The translations under genes and the position numbers were made by a program. Source: Gonocerus acuteangulatus (Eukaryota > Arthropoda > Insecta > Hemiptera > Coreidae). From it: a stretch of 64,000 bases of DNA. Shown in pieces: positions 45,691 through 58,681 of this stretch. Positions within the stretch are counted from its first letter, which is position 1. The number at the start of each line of letters is the position of its first letter. The notes beneath the pieces are model-generated. The model was not told the origin of the DNA. It searched no databases and saw nothing but the letters and a program-made list of their open reading frames with translations. The DNA lies in NCBI GenBank assembly GCA_946811695.1, contig OX328124.1:58470459-58534458 (forward strand), written 5' to 3'.

Positions 45691-48038
45691 TAGAGCCCGG
45701 AAGTTAGGCAAAATGCCTTTTTTTATCTGAATGGATATATTGAAGAATCAGATGTTAAATGTTTCAGTGCATTTAGGAAGTGTAAAGACAATTTTTATTT
45801 TGCCTTTTTTGCCTATTTTGGCTATTTTAAGATTTAATGCCCTTTTTACTATTTTTTTTCTGGGATTTAAACATTTTAAAAAGCACCGTTCATCGACGAC
45901 AAAAAAGTTTGCACAAGTGAAATTACATATATCCGTCACAAATATCTATTTGAGAGCTCATTTTCCCAACCCATGGATTTAACCTCTATAAATAACAGAT
46001 CCTTCCTTAGTAGAAGGAATGATGGAGCATAATGAATACCAGGATAGAGACAGGATGAGAGAAGTACGTCACTTCTTCTTCCTCACACCCCTTTTGCTGT
46101 GACGATGGTTAGTTAACTGGTACTCCGGATTTCGAAATATTGAGATATTGCAGAGGAAGGGAGGAAATAACTTCCCTCTAACAGGACAATTATAAAATAA
46201 GCTGTTAGTCTACTGTTGAACTTCTTAAAGACAGCTCGTGTGTTCGTTCTCACTTACTTATCATGCGGAAAGTTTCATCGTTGCGTGGTAAATTACATAG
46301 CTATGTTCGCGAATTCGGTTCGGATTTACTTTCTACTGATGGAGCTATACTCTTCTGCAAAGTCTGTGAAAAATCTATCAATCACGTAGTATTTTATTAC
46401 TCAACATTTCGCAACAACGAAACATAAATCTAGGATAAATACTGTTGGTCCTAAGATTAATTTAATTGCAACAGCAGCTACAACATCCAACAGGCAATCT
46501 CAGTTTCCCCTGGATCTATGCAAAGCATTCTTGGACTTAGGAATTCCGTTCTGGAAACTGGAAAATCAATCCCTGAGGACATTTCTGCAAAAGTACACTA
46601 AAGAAGAGGTTCCATCAGAATCCACGTTAAGAAAAACGTATTTAAATATCACCTTTGAAGAGACGATGCAGAGGATTCGACTCAGAGTTGCAGAAAAGAA
46701 GATCTGGATCTCCATTGATGAAACTACGGATGCAATGGGACGTTACATAGCCAATGTTATCATTGGAACCATGGAAGCAAAGCAAACTGACTTATCATCA
46801 GTATATCTTTTGACGACAGAGGAGATGGAGAGAGCAAATGGTACCACAGTGGCACAGTTGTTTACCAATTCACTAATGCTACTCTGGCCGGACGGAATAC
46901 GGGATGTCCTACTTTTTGTCACAGATGCAGCACCTTACATGAAAAAAAAGCAGCTAAAGCCTTACGAGTTCTCTTTCCTAAAATGCTCCACCTCACTTGT
47001 CTAGCACATGGCCTCCATAGAATCGCTGCAAAGATAAGAAGTTTGTATCCTCACGTGGATAAATTAGTTTCTAACGCCAAGAAAATCTTCCTAAAATCAC
47101 CCTCTCGAATCCGGGTTTTTAAGGACATAGCACCAGAGCTGGCTTTACCTCCTCAGCCAGTTCTTACCAGATGGGGAACCTGGATCTCAGCAGTAATATA
47201 TTACAGCAACAACTTGGACAAGATAGGTGAGGTAGTTCATGCAGTATCAGTAGACGAAGTTAGTTCAGTTCGCGAGGTAAAAAAGTTGCTGGACCAAGAA
47301 GAGCTTAGCAATGATCTGGCATTTATAAAAACACATTATAGTGTGATACCGGAAGCAATCTTGAAGTTAGAGAAAAGAGATGATTCGCTGGTATCATCTA
47401 TGGGGATCTTCGAAGATGCTGTAAATCAACTGCTCCAAGCACGAGGAGAAAAAGGAAAGAGTGTCAGTGAAAAAGTTAAACGTGTTCTGAGTGCTAATGT
47501 GGACATCGAAAAAATTAAGAACATTCGTAATGTTCTGAAAGGCGAGAATTCTGTTTTAACTGGCATGTGTCCTTTCGATGTAGCTTGTTTCAAATTTGCG
47601 CCTATCACTTCAGTGGAAGTAGAACGTTCCTTTTCCATGATGAAAAACATTCTTTCTGACAAGCGTCTGTCTATGACAGTTGATACTTTAAAAAAGCATC
47701 TTGTTGTAGCTTGTAATCAGGGAAAGTAAGAGTAAGTACAGTATTTAAAATGCACCTTTTAATTGATAATTAGGAATGAGATTCCTCTTTGCCTTAACTC
47801 CTTGTAAATACCTATTTTAATTAAAGTACTTTTATGTATTTCAAGTGCCTTTTTGCCTGCCTATTTTAACCAAAATTAAATGCCTAACTTCCGGGCTCTA
47901 ATAATGAATAAGATTCATCTTTGCCTTCACTCCTAATAAATGCCTATTTTAACTAATGTACGCCCTATTTTCAGTATTTTAACTGCCTTTTTGCCTGCCT
48001 ATTTTAACCAAAATTAAATGCCTAACTTCCGGGCTCTA
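45691..48038 (+). mobile_element. hAT transposon, defective, with duplicated 3' end
   Basis: 5' terminal repeat TAGAGCCCGGAAGTTAGGCA (45691-45710). Its complement occurs twice at the right, at 47881-47900 and at 48019-48038. The outer one fits better as the true end: the flanking octamers ctaataag and gttataag match at 6 of 8 positions, as expected for an old 8-bp hAT duplication. Subterminal tgcctttttgcc-type repeats occur at both ends. It encodes a frameshifted hAT transposase. Confidence 0.85.
46263..47729 (+). pseudogene. hAT transposase with two frameshifts
   Basis: Starts at ATG 46263 (MRKVSSLRGKL) with a BED/CGGBP1-like zinc finger (CKVCEKS, then in the shifted frame QHFATTKHKS). The first frame break is at about 46390. 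The catalytic core follows: the first Asp in IWISIDETTD, the second in LLFVTDAAPYM. The second break is at about 46955, within an A-run. It then continues with LHLTCLAHGLHRIA (the conserved C-x-x-H region), LTRWGTWISAVIYY, and the C-terminal hAT dimerisation region with the final acidic residue (ITSVEVERSFSMMKNIL, SMTVDTLKKHL). Stop at 47727-47729. The two indels make it inactive. Intact relatives would be about 480-490 residues. Confidence 0.88.
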
Positions 48039-48049
48039 GTTATAAGCAA

Positions 48050-49250
48050 AAATTTTAATAAAGAGAAATACGTCGAGACCATTTACCTGTATTATATTGT
48101 TAGTTAATTTATTCAACTCAGCACTCAAAAATACATATCTCTATCAATTGAGTAAAATATGACTTTTTTAAATCGAATACTTGCTGTTTTTCACGGTTTT
48201 CGTAATATAAAACCCGTTTTTCTTCCAAAATAATTATTCTATAGAATTGGCAGTGGTCTCATTCGACTAAGCACTACAAAATACAATAAAAACGATACTA
48301 AATTCAGAAAGAAGTCTTATTAGACACACAAAAATGTTTTAATAAGAGATGTTTATGTGTCGATCTAACATATTGTTTTTTATCATTTCATTAGTACTTC
48401 TGTATTTTTGTTTGGTTGAAGAAGGCTGCCAAAGAGCATGCTCAAACGTTCTAAATATTGATTTTTACGAAAATGTGATTGTTGTTTCTTAGCAGAATCC
48501 CAACTACTCCCAGACAGCTTCCGAAGAGATAACCCAGGAAAAAATCGTTGGGAAACGCTGGTCTAGGCGAACACTATCGAAGCCTTCTAGAGAGTCTTCT
48601 ATTATAATATGACCCTAACTAATGCACATGAACCATTAAAGAATGACTGATGGTAGGTTATACCACTATTGTAGGACTGATGATAGGTTATACTTGTGGT
48701 TTAAAAGCAGGAAGGCTGAGTTGATAAAAAGTGAAATATCGCCTACCCCACAGGACGTTCAAATATTTAGTCAGTTGCCGAAGTGCAACAAAAACAGGTA
48801 GGGCTATCAGCACGAAGGGTAAGGCGCAGGTAGCCCTTATCCTAAACAGTACTGATTAAATCTCCAGTACTGATTTAACAGTTCCCTTTGCCTCAAGATA
48901 AATTTCCCGAGGGCTTTATCATAATCGACAATCTCATGTTTGACCATAATGGCTCTCGGTTTCACCCAGCCTCTGACAAATATATAGAACATAAGTGGAG
49001 GTATAGCTTATAATGCTTCACAGTTCTCAAATTACTATACATCTTTACTTCATAATTAAAAAAAAAACTAAACACAAATACACACAGTTATTATTTATTG
49101 TATTTTTAAATTAATTGGTTATTATAAGGGACCTATGTACCGGCTATGAAGACCTTGGGAAAACCTCCATAGCAGATTATTACGCTGAAAATGCAGTAGG
49201 CGTATGACATGTGACGTTCAACTAATAACAGAAAATACTTAAAACTATAA
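48050..49250. other. No recognisable gene
   Basis: Intronic DNA. A stretch at 48424-48462 (gaagaaggctgcc, then agcatgctcaaacgttc) resembles the minus-strand sequence at 60700-60750, so it is a dispersed motif. Confidence 0.4.
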
Positions 49251-49254
49251 AAAC

Positions 49255-49368
49255 CTCGCAGGAAAAGGTTTGAAACGAGATATTTTCTAGTCTGCACTTC
49301 CGGATTGCGTCGTTGCATACCTAATAAGCGGGTTTCCTCCCTATTGAGGGAGGGAGGAACCGCGCTAA
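49255..49368 (+). repeat. R2 3' end fragment
   Basis: tctgcacttccggattg, then hairpin ggtttcctccctattgaggg and aggaaccGCGCTAA at 49355-49368. Confidence 0.65.
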
Positions 49369-49369
49369 A

Positions 49370-50405
49370 ACAAGGATATTCAAAGAGTGGAACAACTTAT
49401 GGTCGCAATTAACTGACAATAAACTTTGAACAATTAAAAATAAAGCCAAAAAACAGGTGTGAAGAAATAGTTCTTTCTCGAATACGAACAGGAAATAGTT
49501 GAATAACACACGTATTTTAACTTATGCTGTTCGTGGTGCCAAAGCAACTTTACATCCTAGGGACTACTCACATAGGTAAAATTAAATTTCTAAACACGGG
49601 TTTATTTATTTAGACGATTGCCAAGTATGGTGTTTCCAATTGACCTATGTAATACGAGTAAATGGTCCCAATGAGGCAACGGAAGATGCATTATCTCGCT
49701 GAACGGGTGACGCTGTCCGGAGGTGCGGTCAAGAAATGTTTCATTGTCCATATGTTACAGTATATATATAGTTATAGTTATTTAAACAAATTGTGGTCTA
49801 TACGAAATAATGTGCACAATTTTCCGGAAGTATTGGTTTCAATCCATTGAAGATGAAATATTAAGATTTTCTATTCAATGCTTTTCAAAAGGTTCCATTA
49901 TATGGAAACAGGATAAATGACGCAGTTCCTACTTGTCGGAATTTTTCTTCAAATTATAAATGAACATAATGGAATATAATTTGCCCAATACGGGCTTTAA
50001 TTAAATCAAAAGTTTAGAAAATAAAAAAAAGGCGTTCTACCAAAAGTTCAAAGACAGCTGAGAGTATATTGTACACTAAAAAGATGAAAGGAATCTTATA
50101 TTTTACTTCGGATTATTTGCTTGATTTGATAATTTTCCATGCAATAATCAAAGAAAAATTATCAGCGGTGGCTGAAAGAAAATTATTCATTCGTTTCGTT
50201 TTATCAGATTATTTTGCCTGGTGCGGTTAATTAAACTTTTCTCTACTCCTTGATATTAGAGATTTAATTGTAGCTATCTTTTATTTGTACAAAATAAAGC
50301 GAACAGTCCGCAGTTTTAGTTTATTTAAAATAATTCAATAAAATTTATCACTTTCTTGTTTCTAATTTTATAGTTGACCTTCTATGTTGTATAACTAAAA
50401 ATGTA
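49370..50405. other. Mostly unassigned; R2 5' end fragment on minus strand
   Basis: Only a minus-strand R2 header (ggaactgcgtcat, at 49895-49940) is recognised. Confidence 0.4.
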
Positions 50406-50420
50406 TTAATTGTACTTTTA

Positions 50421-50601
50421 GCCAACGGCCATAGCCATGTTGAATACACCGGTTCCCGTAGATCACCGAAGTTAAGCAACGTCGGGCGTGGTCAGTACTT
50501 TAATGGGTGACCGACCACGTGCTGTTGGCATTATAAAAGGGTGGCAACCTATAGATAGCCCGGCGCTAATGGCCAAGTTGTAGATGCGCCGTAAAAAAAA
50601 A
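50421..50601 (+). repeat. 5S rRNA-derived SINE, complete, with target duplication
   Basis: Same structure as 20045-20239: 5S head from gccaacggccatagccatg to gtgctgttggca, body aagggtggcaacctatagat, tail gcgctaatggcc and tagatgcgccgt, poly-A. Flanked by aattgta[c/g]tttta (50408-50420, 50602-50614). Confidence 0.87.
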
Positions 50602-51099
50602 AATTGTAGTTTTAGATGTATTTTTAAATGTTTTAATATATGGATTTTATAGATATTGTATTTTGTTTTAAGAGCAAATCGCTCAGCTGCGGTCTCTAAA
50701 ACCAAATTAATAATTTAGCTATCGATTGAGAATTGATAATTAATTACTTATTGTCAGTGATACACTTCAAAATGGACTTGTTAGTATTATAATGCTCCTT
50801 TGTACTGCGAAGAGGCAATTTAATCGTTAATATAAACCACACTGTAATAATGTACTTAATTAAAAAAAAAAGTAAGAATAAGTGATCGGAGAAAAGAATG
50901 AGAGTTCTTAAGGAGGAGAAGATGACAACCTCGCTTAATTGGATGTCATATTAAACCATGGCCTTTCACAGCCTAAAAAGGTGTTCACGCATATTAATAA
51001 TTGGGGGACACTTTCTCATAAATTTGTTACGCTTGTTGGCAGTAGCGTATTCTTCACCTTCTTCAAACGGTTTAAATAATATTCACCTAATACTCGAAA

Positions 51100-51205
51100 A
51101 AGAAAGTCTACTAGGTGAGATCTGTGACGATTTAAAAAACTTTTTCAAAAATTCATTCATGAGTGCAATCTCAATGGCTACACACATCCTTCAAAAAGTG
51201 CTAAA
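51100..51205 (+). repeat. R1 3' end fragment
   Basis: gtctactaggtgagatctgt, tttttcaaaaattcattcat, gagtgcaatctcaatggct, and the end agtgctaaa. It directly abuts the R2 copy at 51206. Confidence 0.6.
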
Positions 51206-51291
51206 TGTCAGACTCGCAGGAACTGCATCATTTTCGCGCGTGTCCGTACTAGTGGCATTTTCAAAGCTTATAATAAAAAAAAACAACAAGC

Positions 51292-51322
<31 letters not shown>

Positions 51323-51607
51323 GGAAACAATCAAAACAACCGCTCAGAAAAGCGAAATCATCAACTTCAATGTTTTTTGGTTAAATTTAAGGCGTGTCAA
51401 CCGTTGGGGTCATTAACACTTCAATGTTTTAATCACTTATTTCTACGAATGTGACCGTCTCATCGAGAATTACTTCAGATACGTTTACGTAGGACATTTA
51501 TTAAGCTTTCGAATGGTTACCAACCATGGGTCAATTTACCACGATTTCCCAACCGTTTCAGGGATATTTAAGAAAATACACGAAAATAATAAAACTGCTC
51601 ATGTCTG

Positions 51608-51675
<68 letters not shown>

Positions 51676-52062
51676 TATTTGGAATACTTCTTTAACTCCA
51701 AATGTCTCCAAAATGTCAATATCTTAGTTAGGATGAATTTCAAACATATACAGAAACTATTTCAAATAAATCCAACGATTCTAAATGCCCAAACAGAAAA
51801 TTATTTAGAAAAAAGAAACTAGTTTTATCCACTTTATTCGAAAATTGTAACATATATCGCCTTAGTTTCATTCGTTTCCCTACGTTTGAGAACTGATAAA
51901 AAGTGTACCTGTAAGCCTACAAAGGAAAAGCCGTAAGCCCGCGATTTTTCGCCCATAAAACAGGGTTCCGGGTGGCGAATTCTGCTAGTTACAAACATGA
52001 TAATTTAAATTGGGTAAAGTACAAACTTTTTTAAAAATCGGACCATTTTTGAACCTGTGAGA
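51206..52062 (+). repeat. R2 element without its 3' end
   Basis: gtcagactcgcaggaactgc header, R2 interior blocks, a (TA)n expansion at 51609-51690 at a different internal site from the full copy, and the ggcgaattctgctagtt block. It stops near 52062, before the terminal hairpin. Confidence 0.6.
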
Positions 52063-52499
52063 TCCGGCACGGCAGGCGTGTCAAGGCCAGAAAAGTGCGT
52101 CTCTTCAGTTCTTGAACATAAATTCCGCAAAATCCCCACCCCGACAACCCCGTGGTGCCCAAAGGGGTCGTAGAAAAATTCTGCGCAACCCTCTCTGAGA
52201 TCAAATTCGTAATTGTTGCCCGTTCAGTATATAGCTTTCGCTCGACTGAGGCCATTTTCCTCAACGGGTCAATTAAAATAATCAATCAGGTGTACATACT
52301 TTTTGTATTCAAACAGTGTGCAATTTTATTTTATTCATATTATATTATATACTAGCTGTTACCCGGCGTGCTATGCTACACCTACTTTCTGCATCTATAA
52401 AAGCAAAAATAAATTAGAAACCATATAATTAATATTAAAATCTAATAAGGCAAATCTGTAACTATTTGGGTTCATTGTTTCGAACTTGAGTCATAGACG

Positions 52500-52880
52500 A
52501 TTTTAACCTAGCCTATGAATCTCCCCGTGTCAAGACCTGTGTGCCACGTTTGGTCAAAATCGGTTACAAGGCGTAGATTTGTAAAATAAACAAACATACA
52601 GACAGACAGCTGGTAGACGTTTTTGACATATCCTGTGCCACTCCAAATATCACGCCCTACCTGTGTGCCAAGTTTGGTGAAAATCTGACGAAGGGTGTGG
52701 ATTTTTATAAGGAACAAACATACGGACAGACTGCTGGCAGACGATTTTGACTTAGCCTACGAGACTTCTTGTATCAAGACCAACCAGTATTCTAAGTTTG
52801 GTAAAAATCGGTCAATCGGTGTGGATTTGTATAAGGAACAAACAGACAAACGGAAAACAGACAGACCCGTGATTTTTATA
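52500..52880 (+). repeat. R3 tandem repeat block, second locus
   Basis: Three units with gtgccaagtttggtga, ataaggaacaaacatac and gacagac stretches, as at 32040-33190. The sequence just upstream (tactagctgttacccggcgt at 52351) may be the edge of the source element. Confidence 0.6.
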
Positions 52881-53287
52881 CATATATAGATATACTTGTA
52901 TCTAGGTAGTCTTATAGTCTACAATTACGTTTAATTGATTCGATCCATGCAAAAAGGGCTTCAGTCCAAAACCATTAGTTTTGGGAAAACTAGACTGAAT
53001 TCCCTTCTGCATGGAATAATAAAATCAGGACTATGTTTCTATGGCAACTATGTATTGGATTGAAGTCCTTTTAATATAGAAATGTGAAGTTACCTTTAGA
53101 TACAAATAATTCATCACTCATACTAACGAAAATATTATCCCAACTCATATTGGAAAAAAATGGATTGAAGTTCTTTTTGCATGGATCGATTCAATTTTCA
53201 ACCCTAACCATTTTTTTCGACACATATCCGATAATCCGGTATTCTTTAAGTCCCAAACGTGCTGGATTTACGCTATGCATATAAGTT

Positions 53288-53535
<248 letters not shown>

Positions 53536-53862
53536 AATGAATATGCCCGAATTAATGGCAAATAAAGCGAACAAATTTGTACTACGACCTTGCAAATACC
53601 GCTGACCGAACCGCTGAGTACACCGGCCAGCGGAAGCGAGGTGTTCACCTCACATTTCCCTCTCACTTCCTGTCCGAACCTTCTCTAACACCAACCTTTA
53701 CAGCACCTGTCACGTCATCGGTATAATTACAGACATTCACTAGTAAAAACTACATCTGCATATGTAGTCCATTGCCTGACTCCAAGAAATTCATAGGTGC
53801 ATCACGCCTCGTGGATGACAGTTTTTAAAATAATTAGTTCAACTGCTTTTAATTATTGCTTA

Positions 53863-54691
53863 CAGTCCAGTCAACGAACAGTTATAGATGAAAATTTTTG
53901 ACTTCGTAACTTTGTTTGGGCTGGATAGGAGGTGAACATATCAAAAGTCCTCGCCCCTAGCCTTAAAGCCGGGGGGGGGGGGGGGGTTTAGACGGTCCCA
54001 TTTTTCGGGTTTTCACTTATATCTCGGAAACCCTGCGTCCTAGCGACATGACTATTCTATAACAAATGAAAGCTGATTAAATTTCCTACAAGTTCTATTC
54101 AATAAAATTATTCGAGATATCTTAAGTTTTCAAAATATCCGCTCTTGAAAGTCTGTCATTTTGGGAAAAAACACACTTCTTTCTAATCTCGGCCGGATAT
54201 CTCTTCAACGATGCACCCAAAAAATAAATGTCGGTTATGGGGTTGTAGAACATTCCATTCGCTCCAATAATATATATACCTTTACTATTTTATGTATCGT
54301 CATCGTTGAAGAGTTATCCGGTCGAAACGGGGAAAAAATATGCGGCAAAAGTGTTTTTCCCCAAAATTACAGACTTTAAAGAGCGGATATTTCGAAAACT
54401 AAAGATATCTCGAAAAACTTTATTGAATAGAACTTGTAGGAAATTTAATCAGCTTTCATTTGTTATAGAATAGTCATGTCGCTAGGACGCAGGGTTTCCG
54501 AGATATAAGTGCAAACCCGTAAAAGGTAAAATGGGACCTTCTAAACCCCCCTCCCCCCCGACTTAAAGGCTAGGGGCGAGGACTTTTGATATATTCACCT
54601 CCTATCCAGCCCAAACAAAGTTACGAAGTCAAAAATTGTGTTCCAAAACTTTCCACCCATAGCTGTTTTCAAGCATTCGTTGCCTGGACTG
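53863..54691. mobile_element. 829-bp foldback element with TTA duplication
   Basis: Ends CAGTCCAG-x-CAACGAA and complement, with TTA at 53860-53862 and 54692-54694. Long inner arms of about 300 bp: atttttgacttcgtaacttt near 53893 pairs with the stretch ending 54636, and ggaaaccctgcgtcctagcg pairs near 54495. G-run of about 17 near 53970. No coding. A 3-bp TTA duplication suggests a PIF/Harbinger-type mobiliser (inference). Confidence 0.72.
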
Positions 54692-54699
54692 TTACTAAT

Positions 54700-55370
54700 T
54701 GATTTGAAGAACTATCTAGAAGTTCCGATCATATTTCAAGTGTTCTAGAAAACAAAATGCCTTATAGACTTGTTTTAAAAGCCACAAGTTTGTTCTAGCA
54801 TAGTACTTGAGTCTTTACTTGAAGTAAATTTTATGGCGTTTTATAAGAAGATATATTTTTGTTGTTGTTGTTGTTGCAAAGATACTGTTTCCTTAGGCTA
54901 GTTACTTACTTGGGATAAATTGTGTTCAGACAAATATTCAAGAAATAATTTACTATCTTCAAACGTTTCTGATGTGAATCAGGTTTCCATTAGTTAACTA
55001 AGAACCTATATTAAGTAACTAAAAGAAGGAAGGTAGGTACGGTATTTAACAGCTTATATAAACCTAAGCATACTAAGATCATTGTTATTAACTACAGTGT
55101 CCTTAATTAATTTAAGTACTTTTTTGTCTATTTTTAGTTTCTTCTTAATTCTACTAGTTGTATTTTCTTCTTAATCTTCATATTCATTATTTTTTTATTA
55201 TTACTTTTTGTTATTATTTACCAAAAACCGACCTATAGACTCATAAAAGGTAATTAATTTCGAATAATTATTCGGGAATAATTATGAAGTTGCTTGGAGT
55301 CAGAGAGTTAACACATAACATTGATTGCCAACTATGAATTATCTCAAAGAATGTGCTCTTTTAGCAACCA
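54700..55370. other. No recognisable feature
   Basis: AT-rich; a (TTG)n run at 54860-54876. Nothing else identified. Confidence 0.45.
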
Positions 55371-55374
55371 TCTT

Positions 55375-55490
55375 TTAGCACTTTGCGAAGGAAGGTAGCT
55401 ATTGAGGTTGCACTCATAAAAGATTTATTTTAGATTTCTTTAAATCAATCATACCTAGTAGATAACCAACATGACCACCGGTAAAATTTA

Positions 55491-55524
<34 letters not shown>

Positions 55525-56161
55525 ACACTATACCAGCCAGAGATTTTGTTTTTAGGCTTTGAAACTCCGCCTACACCATTTCCCCTACCAAACGATTGAT
55601 CGAGGTCGTTAAACAGCAAACTCGGTCTATCTGGAGAGGTGGGGGGTTTACTTCAGACCCAAATTCCTAATTTGCTCATATCGGTCGTCATTTCTGTTCT
55701 ATTGTAACGAAACTCTGTATTCGTTTTGGTCATCTGAAGTTACTCTTGACCCAAATTACTAATTTGCTCGTACCGGTCGAAATGCCTCGTAAAGTTCTAT
55801 TGTAACGAAACTCTGTATACCTCGTGAGTATCTAAATACAAAGATATGTATTAAAAATAAACTAAATCGGTTTATTAGAAGTTGGGGTTTTTAAATGCAT
55901 TATGTTAACTGCTTAATTGAATTAAGCCACCAAACTGGCTCACGCATTGGTTGTTACTTACTAGAGGCGCTGTATCTGGATTCTGCTGTTCATTCAGTCA
56001 GCTGTTCATTACTAACATGAAAAAGCAAAATTATTCATGTTTTTTTTATTTATTTATTTATTTTATTGATATAGGTGATTTTGAACAAATTACTCAGAAA
56101 TACAATGTACACTACCCAAATTCTGATGAAAATGCTTAGTTATGCAGCTCCTGCGTGAAAG
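55375..56161 (-). mobile_element. R1 Helitron2-like element, diverged full-length copy
   Basis: 3' end TTAGCACTTTGCGAAGG at 55375, gtcatttctgttctattgta and cgaaactctgta module pieces, a short TG/TA tract at 55490-55524, and 5' end gcagctcctgcgtgaaag at 56144-56161. Strongly diverged, with fewer modules. Confidence 0.65.
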
Positions 56162-56256
56162 AATTTTATTAATTCCATTCGACCCCAGACCATGCGAAAA
56201 CGTATGAGAAACCTACCTATTAATATGATGACGGATATAATTTTAGTTGCCGATTT

Positions 56257-57157
56257 GGTAAAACTGAACTTTCACGTCCTCCAAGCCGAATTCTTTAATA
56301 CTTTTCACAACAATTTATTTTGATGCACTAAACACGAATACGTTAAAAAAAAACCTTCGCATTTAACTAGGAAAGAAGTTATTAAGCACTAAAGTTCACT
56401 GTTAGAAAGGTTATAAAACTAGGCGTCAACAGCGTATTTGTAAACACGCGCATGCGCAGATATGTAACATTGGGAAACAGAGAACTCTCATTTGAAATGT
56501 TCATAAACCATTTATTCAAAAATATTGTTAATTTTAAGGGCATCCTCACCCGTCGTCACCTGTCGCTTAATAGACTTCTATTAATTTTAGCGAGTTGGAT
56601 TGACTGGGGTTTTGATATCTCCTTGAGCGAATACAAATTTGAGTAATTCTTCTCTATTGTGGACAAGAATAATAAATTCGTGCAACTTCATACCTATTCT
56701 TTTTTTTTTATAAAATAAGAGTATGTTGACAATTGAAGTTCAGCAGGCGCGAATTAGAACGAATTAATAACTATAAAGGCATTAGCTAATTATTAAGGGA
56801 TTTCTGATATATAATACTTTTCATGAACGAAACAATAAATGTGAAGAGTGTTTCATTATTTTAAAAAATGATTGTGAATAAATAACTGCTGATGAATTTA
56901 AATAATCAATGGTAAATTTCAATTAAACTTCTTTATTACGAACTTTTTCATACCCGCGCATGCGCATGTTGACAAATTTAGTTGTTATCATTAGCTCATA
57001 TAACCCGCATAACAGTGAACTTTAGTGCTTAATAACTTCTTTCCTAGTTAAATGCGAAGGTTTTTTTTTCACTTATTCGTGTTTAGTGCATCAAAATACA
57101 TTGTCGTGAAAAGTGTTAAAGAAATCGGTTTGGAGGACGTGAAACTTCACTTTTACC
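56257..57157. mobile_element. Foldback element FB-A, long copy
   Basis: GGTAAAACTGAACTTTCACG at the left and its near-complement at the right, arms as in 26265-26780, with about 385 bp of extra centre. Flanked by gccgattt/gctgattt (56249-56256, 57158-57165), an 8-bp duplication with one change. Confidence 0.75.
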
Positions 57158-57708
57158 GCTGATTTTTCAGGCTAGATCAGAAGTTATGGCCATTTCTGGT
57201 GCAAAAGCGTGAGTTCATAACATCGAGGCGATTTTTATTTCTAGCGAAATGGATTGAAAAATTGATATGGAATTCAAATTTCCCATCTACCCACGCGGCT
57301 GCTAACCACTTCACCTCCCACCACCTCTTGAAGTAAACCTAAAAAAACTTGTTTTTATTTTCACATTCATTTATATTTAGATTTGAAGAGTTTCCTGAGT
57401 ATGCCTCCATTTGCATATAGTTATTATGCTATGACTATAGAACGTAAATATCTATAAGCATTAAGTTCTTCCAATTGGTCCAAATAAAATAAAATTGTGT
57501 TATCTTAGGGGATATATATATTATCTTGATTCATGGTGCGATTTTATAAAGTCTTCTTAATACTTTTTTTGGCAACTTAAGACTCACAAACTCATTTTAA
57601 ATTGTAACTTAAAATTTAAATAGTCTTGGAACAAAATCCTAAAAAATAGAGAGATTTTCGGCGCTAAAATCCATGCGGGGTTATAAAAATTTACCGTCTA
57701 TACATACA

Positions 57709-57816
<108 letters not shown>

Positions 57817-57844
57817 AGAAATACATTGCCAAAAGACATAACTC

Positions 57845-57985
57845 TTCGAATACGTTCCCGTTGATCACCGAAGTTAAGTAACGTTACCTATTTGTTATGA
57901 AACATGGTAATTCATAGGCGCTTCAGGTTAGCCTTATAGAGCCGAAGAAAAAGCAGGTTTTCTTCATATAAGGAGGGCGGAAGAG
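57845..57985 (+). repeat. 5S SINE fragment and possible R2 3' end relic
   Basis: cgttcccgttgatcaccgaa, then gttaagtaacgtt, is the centre of the 5S head. Downstream aaggagggcggaagagcgct, then aattg, resembles a mutated R2 terminus. Confidence 0.4.
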
Positions 57986-57989
57986 CGCT

Positions 57990-58670
57990 AATTGTATACA
58001 AAATAAGTCGCTTGCCTCAAACTTCTTAAAAATATATTTAATGAATGAGAAGCAGAATAATTTGTATTGGGATTATTTTTATTAATTATATATCAAGATT
58101 CTTATCAACATATGAACCTACCTAACGGAATCACATTGAACACCTCAAAAGATCCAATGATCTAATCTTATCAGTGAAGTATCTATGCGAAGGAGATAAC
58201 GTATAAAATAACAACAAAATAAAAATCGCTGTGCTCTATAGTTATAGTTGTGTTGTATATTCATTTATGACTTGTAACGGTGTGGGCTAACTAATAGACC
58301 TCTAGCATTAACTTTCTCAATCAATAGTTCATGAATGATCTGTTTTAAATTATGGATATATATTAAATCGACACATAGCCATTATCCAAAAGAAACGTAA
58401 AAAGATTCCTTCTGTTTTAAACCTTTTGGATATGTAAAAGTCAGTTTAAAACCTAATTTCTGAGGAATGTGCTTAAACTAATCGATATCACAGAATAAAT
58501 ATAAAAAGTTAATCTCATTCAATTTTTTTAAACTAGAATCAGCCGACAAGAAATATTTTTTTGATAAGCCTTAAGCTTCTACTTTACTGTCTTGAGACTT
58601 TCAGCTCCCCCTTCTTCCCCCTTTTAATGCAAATTTAATTTTAGTTTAGGCAGTCAGATAGAAGCTGAAG
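57990..58670. other. No recognisable feature
   Basis: AT-rich intron; nothing identified. Confidence 0.45.
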
Positions 58671-58681
58671 AATACGCGGCG

